64,000 bases of DNA from Streptomyces himastatinicus ATCC 53653 (GTDB lineage Bacteria; Actinomycetota; Actinomycetes; Streptomycetales; Streptomycetaceae). A program made the position numbers and the translations under genes. Below are positions 1 through 9,238 of the stretch, piece after piece (position 1 is the first letter of the stretch; every line of letters starts with the position of its first letter). The notes below the pieces were generated by a model that was not told the origin of the DNA, ran no database searches, and saw only the letters and a program-made list of their open reading frames with translations. The stretch is taken from NCBI RefSeq assembly GCF_000158915.1, contig NZ_GG657754.1:17723-81722 (forward strand), written 5' to 3'.

Positions 1-48
1 CGCCGAGGTGTGGCGTGGAAACGCCGTCAGGCGGGGGCTCGGCTGTGT

Positions 49-477
49 CTACCAGGCGCGCTTGCAGTTGAGGAGCGGTTTCTTGCCGACCTTGCGGTCG
101 CAGGCGTAGGCATACACGTTCGCCTTGTTCTTGAACGACCACGACTTAGTGCCGTTCACCACGGCGACCTTGTTCTTCACGGGGCGCCATGCGCCGCCGG
201 TGAACTCGTCGTACTTGAGCGCCAGGACGGCCTCGTAACCGTCACCGGCGACACGGTCCCTGGCCGTCGCGCCGGAGAAGGATCCGTCGTAGAGCGTACG
301 GCCGGCGGCGGTTCCGGAGACCCAGTACTTGTATGTACCGCTGATCTCGGCCTTGCCGCTGGTCGACCTCACGTTGAAGCCCACGCTCACTGCGTTCGCC
401 GAAGTGCTGGCCCCCATGACCAGCGCGGAGGCCAGACACATGGCTCCCACGACCCCGCGCTTGGTGAACATGATCAT
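49..477 (-). CDS. small secreted protein of unknown function
   Basis: A 142-residue protein with a classical export signal: a short basic N-terminus (residues 1-7), a hydrophobic core and an AxA-like cleavage region near residues 27-29 (TSANA). The mature part is rich in Tyr, Lys, Gly and Thr. Two cysteines close to the C-terminus (CDRK and LNCK) could form a disulfide. A purine-rich GGGGGAA lies just before the first ATG; a second in-frame ATG follows two codons later. I do not recognise the family. It is divergent from the large ATPase gene on its left-to-right side and shares a 341-bp intergenic region with it. Confidence 0.75.
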   Translation of the reverse strand: MIMFTKRGVVGAMCLASALVMGASTSANAVSVGFNVRSTSGKAEISGTYKYWVSGTAAGRTLYDGSFSGATARDRVAGDGYEAVLALKYDEFTGGAWRPVKNKVAVVNGTKSWSFKNKANVYAYACDRKVGKKPLLNCKRAW

Positions 478-818
478 TACGTTTCCCCCTGAGAAGAGTT
501 GGATCCGGACGCTTCGCGGACTGCGAAACGGCGTCTGTCGGGTTCGCCAACGTCCTCAGTTTGCATTTTGGACGCCATTGAAGACCCTCTTCGCGTTAGT
601 GGGCTGTTCATGGATGCCGACCCGTGGCCAGGGTGGCCACTGGGGGCGTCCTGGATCGAGTTCACCGGGTTTCGGGTTGTTGCACAGCCGTGTCCCGGGC
701 ATGAAACAAAGCAGGTCACAGGCCTGGGATGGCGGGATGGTGCCTTTCATGATGGTGGGGCGCGTGTTGGGATGAGACGCCGCCGCAGGTCGCGGGCGGC
801 ACGGGGGAAGGAAGCGAT
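478..818. other. divergent intergenic region
   Basis: No convincing gene lies here. It must hold the promoters of the secreted protein (leftward) and the HTH-WD40 ATPase (rightward). A small inverted repeat TTCGC-GGACT-GCGAA sits at 513-527, close to the secreted protein start. The GGAAGGAAG ribosome site of the ATPase gene is at its right end. Confidence 0.5.
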
Positions 819-3800
819 ATGGGGCGTCCCGAGGCGGACCTCGATCCGGGGCTGGGGCCGGTTCAGCGATTTGCGTTCGAGTTGCGCAAGCTGCGCCAGG
901 AAGCGGGCGGCATTACCTACCGGCAGATGGCCCGGCAGGTGGAGGTCTCGGTCTCCACCCTGTCCAGAGCGGCCAAAGGAGAGCAACTGCCCTCCCTGCC
1001 GGTGGCCTTGGCCTATGTGCGGGCGTGCGGCGGCGAGGAGCAGGCGTGGGAGCGGCGCTGGCGCGAGACGGTCATGGAGCTGGCCCGGACTGACGACCTC
1101 GTGGCGGACGAGGCCGTCCCGCCTCCTTACCGTGGCCTGGCCCGATTCGATGTCGGCGATGCGGAGCTCTTTTTCGGCCGGGACGAGATGACCGACGCGC
1201 TGGTCCGCGCGGTGGCGGAACACCGTGTGTTTGCGGTCTTCGGGCCGTCCGGCAGCGGCAAGTCATCCCTGCTGCGGGCGGGGCTGATTCCCCGCCTGCG
1301 CAGCCTCGACGGACCGAACCGGCCAGCGGCGGTGCGGATCCTCACCCCGGGCGAGCATCCGCTGCGCAGCCACGCCACAGTGTGCGTACCAGCCCCGGGC
1401 GAGGGGGAAACCTGGTTGGTCGTGGACCAGTTCGAGGAGGTCTTCACGCTCTGCCGCGACACCGGAGAGCGGGCCGACTTCCTTGCCCGTCTGCTGGCCG
1501 CCGCCGAGCCCGGAAGCCGGCTGCGCGTCGTCCTCGGTGTACGCGCCGACTTCTACGGACGCTGCGCCGAGCACCGTGAACTCGCCGACGCCCTGCGTGA
1601 GGCCAACCTGCTGGTGGGACCGATGAGCCCGGCCGAGCTTCGCGAGGCCGTCGTCAGGCCCGCGCAGTCGGCCGGGCTGATCGTCGAGCGCGAGCTGACC
1701 GCCCGCCTCGTGGAGGAGGTGGACGGCGAGCCGGGCGGCCTGCCGCTGCTCTCCCACGCCCTGCGGGAGACCTGGCAGCGGCGCCGCGGGCGGGTGCTCA
1801 CCATGGAGGCATACGAGGCGGTGGGCGGCGTGCACGGCGCGATCGCGCAGAGCGCCGAGGAGGTCTACACCTGGTTCTCCCCCGACCACGCGGAGCTGGC
1901 CCGGCTGATCCTGCTGCGGCTGATCGCCCCCGGCGAGGGCTCCCAGGACACCCGGCGCCCGGTCGACCGGAGCGAACTCGACCTCGGCACCGCCTCCCAG
2001 GACGACATCGCCCTGGTCCTGGACCGGCTGGCCCGCGCCCGGCTGCTCACCCTCGACGAGAACACCGTCGACGTCGCCCACGAGGCGTTGATCTCCGCCT
2101 GGCCCCGGCTGCGCGGGTGGATCGAGGAGGCCCGTGAGCAGCTGCGCGCCCACCGCCGCCTGACCGAGGCGGCCCTCGCGTGGGACGACCTCGGACGCGA
2201 CCCGGGAGCCCTGTACCGCGGCACCAGACTGGCCACGGCCGAGGAGGCGTTCACCCAGCCCGGACCCAGCGCCGCCCTCACCGTGCTGGAGGCGGACTTC
2301 CTCACCGCGAGTGCCGCAGCACGCGATCAGGAGCGGCAGGCGGCGGCTAGGGCCGCACGCCGGCTGCGCACGCTGGTCGGCTCGCTGTCCGCTGTGGTGG
2401 TGCTCGCCCTCCTGGCGGGCATCGTCGCCTGGCAGCAGACTCAGCAGAGCGACCGGCAGCGGGTTCTCGCCGCCGCCCGCAGGGCCGCCACCGTCGCGAA
2501 CGGACTGCGCTCCTCCGATCCCCGGCTGGCACTCCAACTCAGCGTCGCCGCCTGGGAACTGAGTCACACTCCGGAGACCGAATCGGCACTGCTGGGCGCC
2601 CTGGAGCAGCGGGAGCGGGCGAAGTTCGAGCCGCCGACCTCCGACTACGACTACGAACAGTTCCTGAGCGACGGAGGCCGCACCTTCACCCGCATCGAGA
2701 ACGAGAAGAGGCGCATCACGGTGTGGGACGCGGAGACGGGCCGGGTGACCGGCACCTACCCCTCGGTGCCGGGTCACACGGACCCGGAGGCATTCGTCCC
2801 TCCTCAGCACAGCCCCGACGGCGCGACGCTCGCCGTCCCCACGGGCGCCGGCATGCAGGTGCGGCTGTGGGACATCCGCGCCGGACGCTACCGCAGCCCC
2901 GCCTTCGGCCCCTCCCGTTCCGCCACCGCGTTCCTCATGGGATTCAGCAGTAGCGGGCGGGCGATGTTCTTCAGCGCCGACGACCGCGGCATAGAGGTGT
3001 GGGACACGCGCACTGGGCGGCGCCTGCTCTCCGCCCCGGATGCTCCCCAGGCGGTGGCGGCGGACGTCAGCGCGGACGGCCGCCTGCTGGCGTACTGCAC
3101 CGAGGACGATCACGTCGAGCTGCGGGACATGCGCCAGGACCGCCGACCGGATGCCAAGTGGATCACGAAAATGCCCTGCTCGACCCTGCAGTACATACAG
3201 TTCTCGCCCGACGGACACACCCTGGCGGTGGCGGATGAGCAGGGACTGCGGCGCTGGCGGCTCTCCTCCGGGAAGGAACTGCCCATGCTCCGCCAGACGG
3301 GCCCGGAACGGTATGCCTTCAGCGACGACGGCAAGTTCGTGGCGGGCGCGGGCAGGAACGAGATCCTGCTCTGGCGCCTTGACCGGCCGCAGGCCCCGGT
3401 CTTCCGCCACGCACTGGCCGACGAGTACGGGGTCCCCGGCGGCATCGAACTCGACATGAGTTCCCGTGCGATCCGCTACATCGGAAGCGGAACCGGCACC
3501 CGACCCGTGGTGCACACGCTCGATCTGGTCCGGTCCATCACCTCCTCCTGGCGTGCGCAACCCCTCAACAACGCCACGTTCAGCGCGGACGGCAGCACGC
3601 TGGCCCTGGCCCACGCAGGCGCCCGCGCCGACCACTTCACCCTGCTCCACGCACGCAGCGGCAAGACCCTGGCGAACGTTCCCGGACTGGAGCGGTCCGC
3701 CCAGGCCGGGGAAAACGGCCCCTTCCTGCCGATGTCGCTGAGCGCCGACGGGAACCGCTTCGCCTACGGCCTCGACAAGTCGCCCATCCCGCACGGCGCA

Positions 3801-4607
3801 GACGGGATCCGCGTGTGGGATACGAGAAGAAACCGGCAGGTCACGGCGCTCACCCCCGGTGATGCGGACTTCGAGTTCATGGCAGTGGCCCTCAGCCCGG
3901 ACGGCCGGGAGGTGATGACCACCGATGCGGAGAACAGAGTCAAGGTCTGGGACACCCACAGCGGAAAGCGGCTGCGCACCCTGCCCAAACCGAACCGTGG
4001 CAACCGCGATGAGCAGGTCCAGGAAATCGGCGCGCTCAGCGCCGACGGCACGAAACTCCTGACGGACACCGGCGCCCTGATCAGAGTGTCCGACGGCAAG
4101 ACCCTGCCCGACGAACTCGGGGAATGCCAGGACTGCGTGTTCGCGTTCAGCCCGGACGCGCGCCGGATCGCCGTGGCGGCGACGTACCAGGGAAAGGTGT
4201 CCCTGTGGGACGGCACCCTGCGTACGCCGCTGGGCACACTGTCCGGCACTCTCTCCCGCGCCACACACGGCGCACGCGAGGTACCGACCGCGATGGCCTT
4301 CTCCCCGGACGGCACCACCCTCGCCGTCGCCGGGGAACAGGGCACCCTGCAGCTGTGGGACGTGGCCTCTCAGCAACCCCTCGGCCCCACACTGCGCACT
4401 CCGGGCGACAGCATCCTGTCCCTGGCCTTCAGCCCGGACGGCGGCACACTGTACGCCGCGGGTGAACACGTGCCGTGGCAGAAGTACGACATCGATCCGG
4501 ACCGAGCCGTCGACACGGTGTGCGCACGCGCCGGAACTTCGCTGTCCCCAGCCGATTGGAACAGGTTCCTCCCCGAAGTCCCCTACCGGCAGCTGTGTCG
4601 GCCCTGA
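819..4607 (+). CDS. HTH-nSTAND-WD40 repeat ATPase
   Basis: A 1262-residue regulator-like protein. Residues 15-65 form an XRE-type helix-turn-helix. A STAND-type NTPase follows, with the P-loop GPSGSGKS at 142-149 and a Walker B-like WLVVDQFEEV near 200. A single transmembrane helix lies near 512-535 (VVVLALLAGIVAW). From about 600 to the end there are degenerate WD40 blades, recognised by repeated FSPDG and LWD motifs. The ATG is preceded by GGAAGGAAG. STAND proteins are molecular switches that couple sensing by the repeat domain to NTP-dependent assembly; some relatives act in antiphage defence and many streptomycete members have no known role. The protein appears intact. The gene stands alone, so partner and signal cannot be read from context. 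Confidence 0.88.
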   Translation: MGRPEADLDPGLGPVQRFAFELRKLRQEAGGITYRQMARQVEVSVSTLSRAAKGEQLPSLPVALAYVRACGGEEQAWERRWRETVMELARTDDLVADEAVPPPYRGLARFDVGDAELFFGRDEMTDALVRAVAEHRVFAVFGPSGSGKSSLLRAGLIPRLRSLDGPNRPAAVRILTPGEHPLRSHATVCVPAPGEGETWLVVDQFEEVFTLCRDTGERADFLARLLAAAEPGSRLRVVLGVRADFYGRCAEHRELADALREANLLVGPMSPAELREAVVRPAQSAGLIVERELTARLVEEVDGEPGGLPLLSHALRETWQRRRGRVLTMEAYEAVGGVHGAIAQSAEEVYTWFSPDHAELARLILLRLIAPGEGSQDTRRPVDRSELDLGTASQDDIALVLDRLARARLLTLDENTVDVAHEALISAWPRLRGWIEEAREQLRAHRRLTEAALAWDDLGRDPGALYRGTRLATAEEAFTQPGPSAALTVLEADFLTASAAARDQERQAAARAARRLRTLVGSLSAVVVLALLAGIVAWQQTQQSDRQRVLAAARRAATVANGLRSSDPRLALQLSVAAWELSHTPETESALLGALEQRERAKFEPPTSDYDYEQFLSDGGRTFTRIENEKRRITVWDAETGRVTGTYPSVPGHTDPEAFVPPQHSPDGATLAVPTGAGMQVRLWDIRAGRYRSPAFGPSRSATAFLMGFSSSGRAMFFSADDRGIEVWDTRTGRRLLSAPDAPQAVAADVSADGRLLAYCTEDDHVELRDMRQDRRPDAKWITKMPCSTLQYIQFSPDGHTLAVADEQGLRRWRLSSGKELPMLRQTGPERYAFSDDGKFVAGAGRNEILLWRLDRPQAPVFRHALADEYGVPGGIELDMSSRAIRYIGSGTGTRPVVHTLDLVRSITSSWRAQPLNNATFSADGSTLALAHAGARADHFTLLHARSGKTLANVPGLERSAQAGENGPFLPMSLSADGNRFAYGLDKSPIPHGADGIRVWDTRRNRQVTALTPGDADFEFMAVALSPDGREVMTTDAENRVKVWDTHSGKRLRTLPKPNRGNRDEQVQEIGALSADGTKLLTDTGALIRVSDGKTLPDELGECQDCVFAFSPDARRIAVAATYQGKVSLWDGTLRTPLGTLSGTLSRATHGAREVPTAMAFSPDGTTLAVAGEQGTLQLWDVASQQPLGPTLRTPGDSILSLAFSPDGGTLYAAGEHVPWQKYDIDPDRAVDTVCARAGTSLSPADWNRFLPEVPYRQLCRP

Positions 4608-4734
4608 GCGTACGCAGTCCCCCGAGCGCCCTGCCACGTCCACAGGCGCCCGACCCGAACCTGATATCCGCCGATGCGGACATCCTCCGGGATCTGCGCC
4701 GCCGGCACGTGTGGGCCTACGACCTGCTACCCAA

Positions 4735-4968
4735 CCCCCGGGGAGATGATGTCCGGCATCGGGAAGCTGCCCAGCAGCACCACCCGCGGCATCATCAAGA
4801 TCGCCTCCTGGTTCACGTTGCCGTCGGCGTCGGTGAACCAGATATGGGGCAGCGGTCCGTACGCCTCCCTGCCCGTTGTTGGCGACGTGACCGATCGTCT
4901 GGCCGGCGGTCTCCTGGCAGAGGGCCGCGTACTGGGCGGTGCCGAGCATCTCGTGCCAGACCGCATGG
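4735..4968 (-). pseudogene. unrecognised short gene remnant
   Basis: On the minus strand two reading frames together give a protein-like stretch. One frame reads HEMLGTAQYAALCQETAGQ, the other HIWFTDADGNVNQEAILMM followed by a proline-rich end and a stop at 4727. A GAAAGGGG ribosome-site-like motif lies just upstream. Composition looks coding, but a frame change is needed near 4895. I could not assign a family. The rest of 4608-5200 shows nothing else coherent. Confidence 0.3.
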
Positions 4969-5260
4969 TGATTCCCCTTTCAGTGCCGGTGGTGCTCTGC
5001 GGTCCCGGCCCAGGATGGGCTGGAGGTGGTGCCAGCAGCGCGCTCCTGGTGCGCGTGGTCGAGCCTGGGGCGCGGCAGTTCATAGGGCCCTGGGGCGGGT
5101 GCGGGGGTCTGGTCGACCGCGAGGCGACCGTCACCGGTCCCGGGTACGGGGCCGTTCAGGAAGGGCCAGCGGCGGGTGGCGTTTGGGTGAGGCGGTCCTA
5201 GGGGCTGTCTTTAGTTGTGATCAAGATCGGCGGTACCTGCCGATCCGGTAGGACTGTGGT

Positions 5261-6243
5261 GTGACGCGTACGCAACTCACGGACGAAGAGTGGGAGTTCA
5301 TCGGGCCATTCCTGCCGGTCGGCAGGTTCGGCCCGTACCCCGACCGGCTGCGGGATCAGTTCGAGGGGGTGATCTGGCGGTTCCGCACCGGCAGTCAGTG
5401 GCGGGAGATGCCCGAGCGGTTCGGCGCCTGGCAGACCGTCTACAACCGCTTCATGCGATGGCGGGACGCGGGTGTTTTCCAGGCCCTGCTGGAAGAGGCG
5501 ATCGCCGAGGCCGTCCGCAGGGAGGAAATCGACATGTCGCTGGTCAGCGTGGATTCCACCACCACGCGGGCTCATCACGACGCGGCCGGCATGCGGGTCA
5601 GCGAAGAGACCCTGGCCGCGCTCGAAGAGGCGGCCTCGCAAAAGGGGGAGCGTCCGGGGAACAAGGCGGACAGGACGGCGAAATCGATCCGGTCCGCGCC
5701 GAACGCCGACGCATCCGCTTACGACGGCGGGCACGGCTGAAGGCCGCCCTGCTCGGGCGGTCCCGCGGCGGGCTGACCAGCAAAATTCACCTGGCCGCCG
5801 ACCGGCGATGCCGGCCGATGGCGCTCCTTCTGACCGCCGGGCAGGCCGCCGACAGCCCCCAGTTCATCCCAGTCCTGAGCAAGGTGCGGGTCCGTCTACC
5901 CGTCGGCCGTCCCCGCACCCGGCCCGCCGCCGTGGCCGGCGACAAGGCCTACTCCTCCCGCGCCAACCGCGCCCACCTGCGCAAACGCCGTATCAAGGCG
6001 GTCATCCCGGAGAAGAAGGACCAGGCAGCCAACCGCAGGAAGAAAGGCAGCCGGGGCGGCAGGCCCGTCACCCACAACGCCGATCTCTACCGCGATCGCA
6101 ACACGGTTGAGCGGGCCATCAACAGGCTGAAGGACTGGCGAGGCATCGCGACCCGCTACGACAAGACGTCCGAAAGCTACCTCGCCGGACTGCATCTCCG
6201 CGCAGCGACCATCTGGATCAGCAGCCTCCTGAAAGCCAATTGA
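5261..6243 (+). CDS. IS5-family DDE transposase (orfA/orfB, -1 frameshift)
   Basis: OrfA starts with GTG at 5261 and ends at 5740 (159 residues). It carries the DUF4096-like DNA-binding N-terminus and the first catalytic Asp in SLVSVDSTTTRAHHD. OrfB continues in the -1 frame to 6243 with GRSRGGLTSKIHLA, the second Asp in GDKAYSSRANRAHLR and the Glu in RNTVERAINRLKDWR. A slippery heptamer A-AAG-GGG in the orfA frame at 5641-5647 would fuse the two. All three catalytic positions are present, so this copy is probably functional. Start, overlap and split match other IS5 members that use programmed frameshifting. Confidence 0.88.
5641..5647 (+). promoter_or_regulatory. candidate -1 ribosomal frameshift site
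   Basis: The heptamer A AAG GGG has the X XXY YYZ form. It is in register with orfA codons 128-129 (Lys-Gly), and slipping back one base enters the orfB frame, which is open to the catalytic end of the transposase. The run continues as GGGGGAG. No downstream pseudoknot was worked out. Confidence 0.6.
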
Positions 6244-6262
6244 TCACAACCGCAGACAGCCC

Positions 6263-6475
6263 CTAGGCCACGATGTCGATCGTGCGGGTCACCACGTACT
6301 GGGCGAGTGCTTCGGTGAACAGAGCCCGTCGGTACTTGCCACTTGACGTTTGTCCGGCCGGGCGGCCAAGTTCGCCCGTCCCCCGAACGCTCACCGCGCC
6401 ACCGACGACTGCGGTGCGTGCTTTGAGCTTTTCCCACGGGTCACTGATGGCCTCCTTCTGAGCTGAACAGTGCAC
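6263..6475 (-). CDS. small divergent ORF, unknown
   Basis: An open frame of 70 residues from a GTG at 6475, ending at a TAG that overlaps the IS target CTAG. Codon use looks coding from about DPWEKLKARTAVV onward. The strong AGAAGGAGG sequence near 6450 sits inside the frame and is followed by ATC rather than a standard start in this frame, so the true start is uncertain. The product has no signal peptide or membrane helix, and I do not recognise it. It lies divergent from the radical SAM operon, so a link with it is possible but unproven. Confidence 0.4.
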   Translation of the reverse strand: MHCSAQKEAISDPWEKLKARTAVVGGAVSVRGTGELGRPAGQTSSGKYRRALFTEALAQYVVTRTIDIVA

Positions 6476-6824
6476 CGATGTGGTGCAACGACCGGCAGCG
6501 AAGAAGGAATGGCCTGATTTGGTTGGTGGGACGGCGTGCGTGCCTGAGCTGCCAGGATGCCTTCCCGGCAGCTACGGATTGCCTCCACTCGACCTCTCAC
6601 CGTCACGAAACGTGACGCCCCCCATATTCCATGCATCTGACATATGTTCTAGTGGTCGGCCGGTGACTCCTGGTCACACAGCCAGTAGTGCAGGGGGATT
6701 GCCACCTTGTCAGGCTGCCGGACCGGCCACCCAGCCCGGTTCCGTCGGCCTGCGCGCCATGCCCTCGGCCAAGGGCTAGGCGCCATGTACCGTTCAGCGA
6801 TCCTGAGAGGCAGATCGTAGCGCC
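6476..6824. other. upstream region of the radical SAM operon
   Basis: No gene found. This 349-bp stretch should carry the promoter of the 6825-10516 operon. I see no clear consensus -35/-10 pair and no large palindrome. The ribosome site GAGAGG is about 17 bases before the ATG, and any closer site is weak. Confidence 0.4.
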
Positions 6825-7913
6825 ATGGCCGGAGCCAAGAACGGCGTCTTCGCCGAGAAGATATCCCCGTACCTGCGCAAGAAGATCGAGGAAGCCGGTG
6901 AGCCGCTCCCGTTCCTCGACCTCCAGTACGTTGTCGATCCGTCGGAGGCTGTCGAGCAGACCTTCGAGGTCGCACGTCACTACCAGTCGGAGATGGGTAC
7001 CGTCTTCGAGGGCCGTGAACTGCGCGGCGTCGAGAAGCTGTACCGGCGGACCCTGCTGGTCGAGCCCACCACGATCTGTGCCGCGCACTGCCGGTGGTGC
7101 ATCCGCGGGCAGTACGACACCACGACGCTCTCCCGTGAAGATCTGGAATTCATCGCCCGCTACTGCGGCACGGCTCCGGAGAACCAGGATGTCCGTGAGG
7201 TGCTGGTCACCGGCGGTGACCCGCTGATCCTTATCGATCGGATCGAGTGGCTGCTGGACGCGTTGGAAGAGCACGCGCCCCAGGTCGAGATCGTGCGGAT
7301 CGCTACCCGGGTGCCGCTCCAGGATCCGCGGCGGATCGATGCCCGTATGAAGCACGCGCTGCGGCGCAGGTCGACGTTCCGGGTCGAGGTCGCCACGCAC
7401 ATCAACCACAAGGGCGAGCTGTTTCCCGAGGTCAGGGAGGCGTACGCGGCGCTTCAGGAAGCCGGGGCACGCATCTACGACCAGACGGTGCTGCTGCGCG
7501 GGCTCAACGACAACCTCGACACCCTCGTCGAGCTCTTCGACGAGCTGCGCCACATGGACATCGAGGCGCACTACCTGTTCCACTGCGTCCCGATCCGCGG
7601 CATGGACCACCACCGCACATCTGTCGCGGAGGGCCTTGAGCTGCACCGCAGGCTGGGAGCCTCGGGGCTGACGTCGGGCCGTACGCGCCCGCACTTCACG
7701 CTGATGACGGACGTCGGCAAGGTGCCGCTGTACGAGGGCTCGATCATCGACCGGGACGAGCACAACCGGATCCTGCTCCAGACCGGCTACCGGTACGAGG
7801 AGAGGATGTCCTGGGTGCCCGGCTGGCAGCTGCCAGAAAACGCCCGCGTCGACGACGACGGGTTCTTGCAGGTCTGGTACCTGGACGCCATCGGCGGGAA
7901 GGCCGAGTTCTGA
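6825..7913 (+). CDS. KamA-family radical SAM aminomutase-like enzyme
   Basis: A 362-residue radical SAM protein of the lysine 2,3-aminomutase family. The [4Fe-4S]/SAM motif CAAHCRWC has its cysteines at 85, 89 and 92. TGGDPL (129-134) matches the conserved SGGDPL of KamA proteins. The later blocks THINHKGE, YDQTVLLRGLND, HYLFHCVPIRGMDHHRT and LTSGRTRP match the same family in order. Lys299 in DVGKVPL aligns with the PLP-binding lysine, although the usual glycine run before it is degenerate. KamA enzymes move an alpha-amino group to the beta carbon of lysine, arginine or glutamate; the substrate here is not readable. The next gene overlaps its stop (TGATG), so the two are likely translationally coupled. 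It is the first gene of a peptide-ligase/exporter operon. Confidence 0.88.
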   Translation: MAGAKNGVFAEKISPYLRKKIEEAGEPLPFLDLQYVVDPSEAVEQTFEVARHYQSEMGTVFEGRELRGVEKLYRRTLLVEPTTICAAHCRWCIRGQYDTTTLSREDLEFIARYCGTAPENQDVREVLVTGGDPLILIDRIEWLLDALEEHAPQVEIVRIATRVPLQDPRRIDARMKHALRRRSTFRVEVATHINHKGELFPEVREAYAALQEAGARIYDQTVLLRGLNDNLDTLVELFDELRHMDIEAHYLFHCVPIRGMDHHRTSVAEGLELHRRLGASGLTSGRTRPHFTLMTDVGKVPLYEGSIIDRDEHNRILLQTGYRYEERMSWVPGWQLPENARVDDDGFLQVWYLDAIGGKAEF

Positions 7914-9226
7914 TGCCCCGCCTCTGGCTCGGGAACGCCTGCACCGAGCACATGGTCGACCGCATGGACCTGCTCACGCAGGACGACTTCGACGGCATCC
8001 TTTTCGCAATGAAGCGCCTGGTGTGGCTGATGCGGGACGGCGATGCTCTCGTCCTGCCGCGGCCCGTGCCCGGCGCCTTCCTTGATCACGTCGCGCAGCA
8101 CACCGGTATCTCGCCGGACCGTATTCACGTGATCGCACCGGATGCCGACCTCCTGACCCAGGGCCTGCTGCACTCGCAGGAGATCCTCGGCAGGCTGAGG
8201 GAACTGGTGACTCCCGGCTGGGAGTTCTGCCCCTACATCCACGACCGCGGTGCCGAGGTGTTCGCGCGTGAGCTCGGTCTTGTCACCGGATCGCCGTTCG
8301 TGGCGGAAGGCGGCGCGGAACTGCTCAACAGCAAGGTCGTCTTCCGTGCCCTGGCGGCGGGAGCCGGGTTCGCCGTTCCGGACGGCATTCCGTGCCGCAC
8401 CAGCGAGGATCTCTCCCCCACCCTGCAATGGCTCCTGACCGCGCACCAGGCAGTCATCCTCAAGCGGGACCGCGCGGTCGGCGGCCACGGCAACATCGTG
8501 ATCACCACCGACCCGGGCCTGAAAGGCACAGGGGCCCTGCACACGATCGTCCTCGCTGATCCGGCCGATCATGAGCAGGTCCTCAAGGAGGCCGGGCTGA
8601 CCGCCACCCATGCCCCGCAGGGAGAGGTCGTCCTCGAGGTCTTCCACCCCGACTGCACGTCCGTCTACGTCGAAGTGGACTGCCCAGCGCACGGCGAGCC
8701 CGTCCTCCTGAACGGCGGCCAGCTCCGTACCGACCAGGATCCGCCAGTCCTCGCCGGGCTCGCGCTGCCGCCCAGGAGCGTGCCCGGCCGGGCATGGGAG
8801 GCCTTCACCGGTGAGGCCCTGCGGATGGCCCGATTCATGCAGGGCCTCGGCTATCACGGCCTGGCCAGCATCGACGCGGTGATCGACCAGGCCGGCAACG
8901 CATGGTTCAACGAGGTAAACGCACGTCTGGGCGGCAGCACCCACCTACACCACATCGCCCAGACGCTCGTCGGCCCGAACTGGACAGACAGCCACGTCCT
9001 GATCAGCAGGTTCAACGTCCGGGCACCCGCGCTCGACCGGCTCTTGCATGCCATGCAGGAACGCGGGCTTGCCTGGGATTCCCGACAGCAGCGCGGCATC
9101 GTCATCGCCTCCGATGACACTGCCGCCACCGGCAACCTCGAGTACGTGATCCTCGCCCACACCCATGAGGAAGCCGACGCCCTCGAACACCAACTGACCA
9201 CCGTCTTGACCCGGCACGACAAGTAA
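7913..9226 (+). CDS. PGM1-like ATP-grasp peptide ligase
   Basis: A 437-residue ATP-grasp enzyme resembling the pheganomycin ligase PGM1. The N-terminal pre-ATP-grasp region begins LWLGNACTEHMVDRMD. The central ATP-grasp fold has the nucleotide lysine in AVILKRDRAVGGHGN and metal ligands in the EVNAR box near residue 340. The C-terminal PGM1_C-like part contains LAWDSRQQRGIVIAS. PGM1 joins an amidino-type amino acid to a ribosomal peptide through an acyl-phosphate. By analogy this enzyme may ligate the product of the neighbouring aminomutase to a peptide or amino acid. The start ATG overlaps the stop of the upstream gene by one base. Full length, no lesions seen. Confidence 0.85.
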   Translation: MPRLWLGNACTEHMVDRMDLLTQDDFDGILFAMKRLVWLMRDGDALVLPRPVPGAFLDHVAQHTGISPDRIHVIAPDADLLTQGLLHSQEILGRLRELVTPGWEFCPYIHDRGAEVFARELGLVTGSPFVAEGGAELLNSKVVFRALAAGAGFAVPDGIPCRTSEDLSPTLQWLLTAHQAVILKRDRAVGGHGNIVITTDPGLKGTGALHTIVLADPADHEQVLKEAGLTATHAPQGEVVLEVFHPDCTSVYVEVDCPAHGEPVLLNGGQLRTDQDPPVLAGLALPPRSVPGRAWEAFTGEALRMARFMQGLGYHGLASIDAVIDQAGNAWFNEVNARLGGSTHLHHIAQTLVGPNWTDSHVLISRFNVRAPALDRLLHAMQERGLAWDSRQQRGIVIASDDTAATGNLEYVILAHTHEEADALEHQLTTVLTRHDK

Positions 9227-9238
9227 GGATCACCACAC

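Larger units (their letters stand above)
5201..6263 (+). mobile_element. IS5-family insertion sequence, copy 1
   Basis: A 1063-bp element. Its imperfect terminal inverted repeats begin GGGGCTGTCT; the left continues TTAGTTGTGATCA and the right, read inward, CGGTTGTGATCA. TA flanks both ends (5199-5200 and 6264-6265), and the reconstructed target is CCTAGG. It encodes one transposase split over two frames. A second copy in opposite orientation lies at 15467-16528. Size, terminal repeats, CTAG target and DDE transposase fit the IS427-like group of the IS5 family. Confidence 0.93.

Noticed and set aside
1263..4949. Very long minus-strand open frame (over 1200 codons)
   Set aside because: It is the antisense shadow of the WD40 ATPase. 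It has no motif and its composition follows from the GC-rich codons of the real gene.
6480..6779. Plus-strand 99-codon open frame before the radical SAM gene
   Set aside because: No ribosome site, no GC3 bias and no motifs; more likely promoter and leader sequence.
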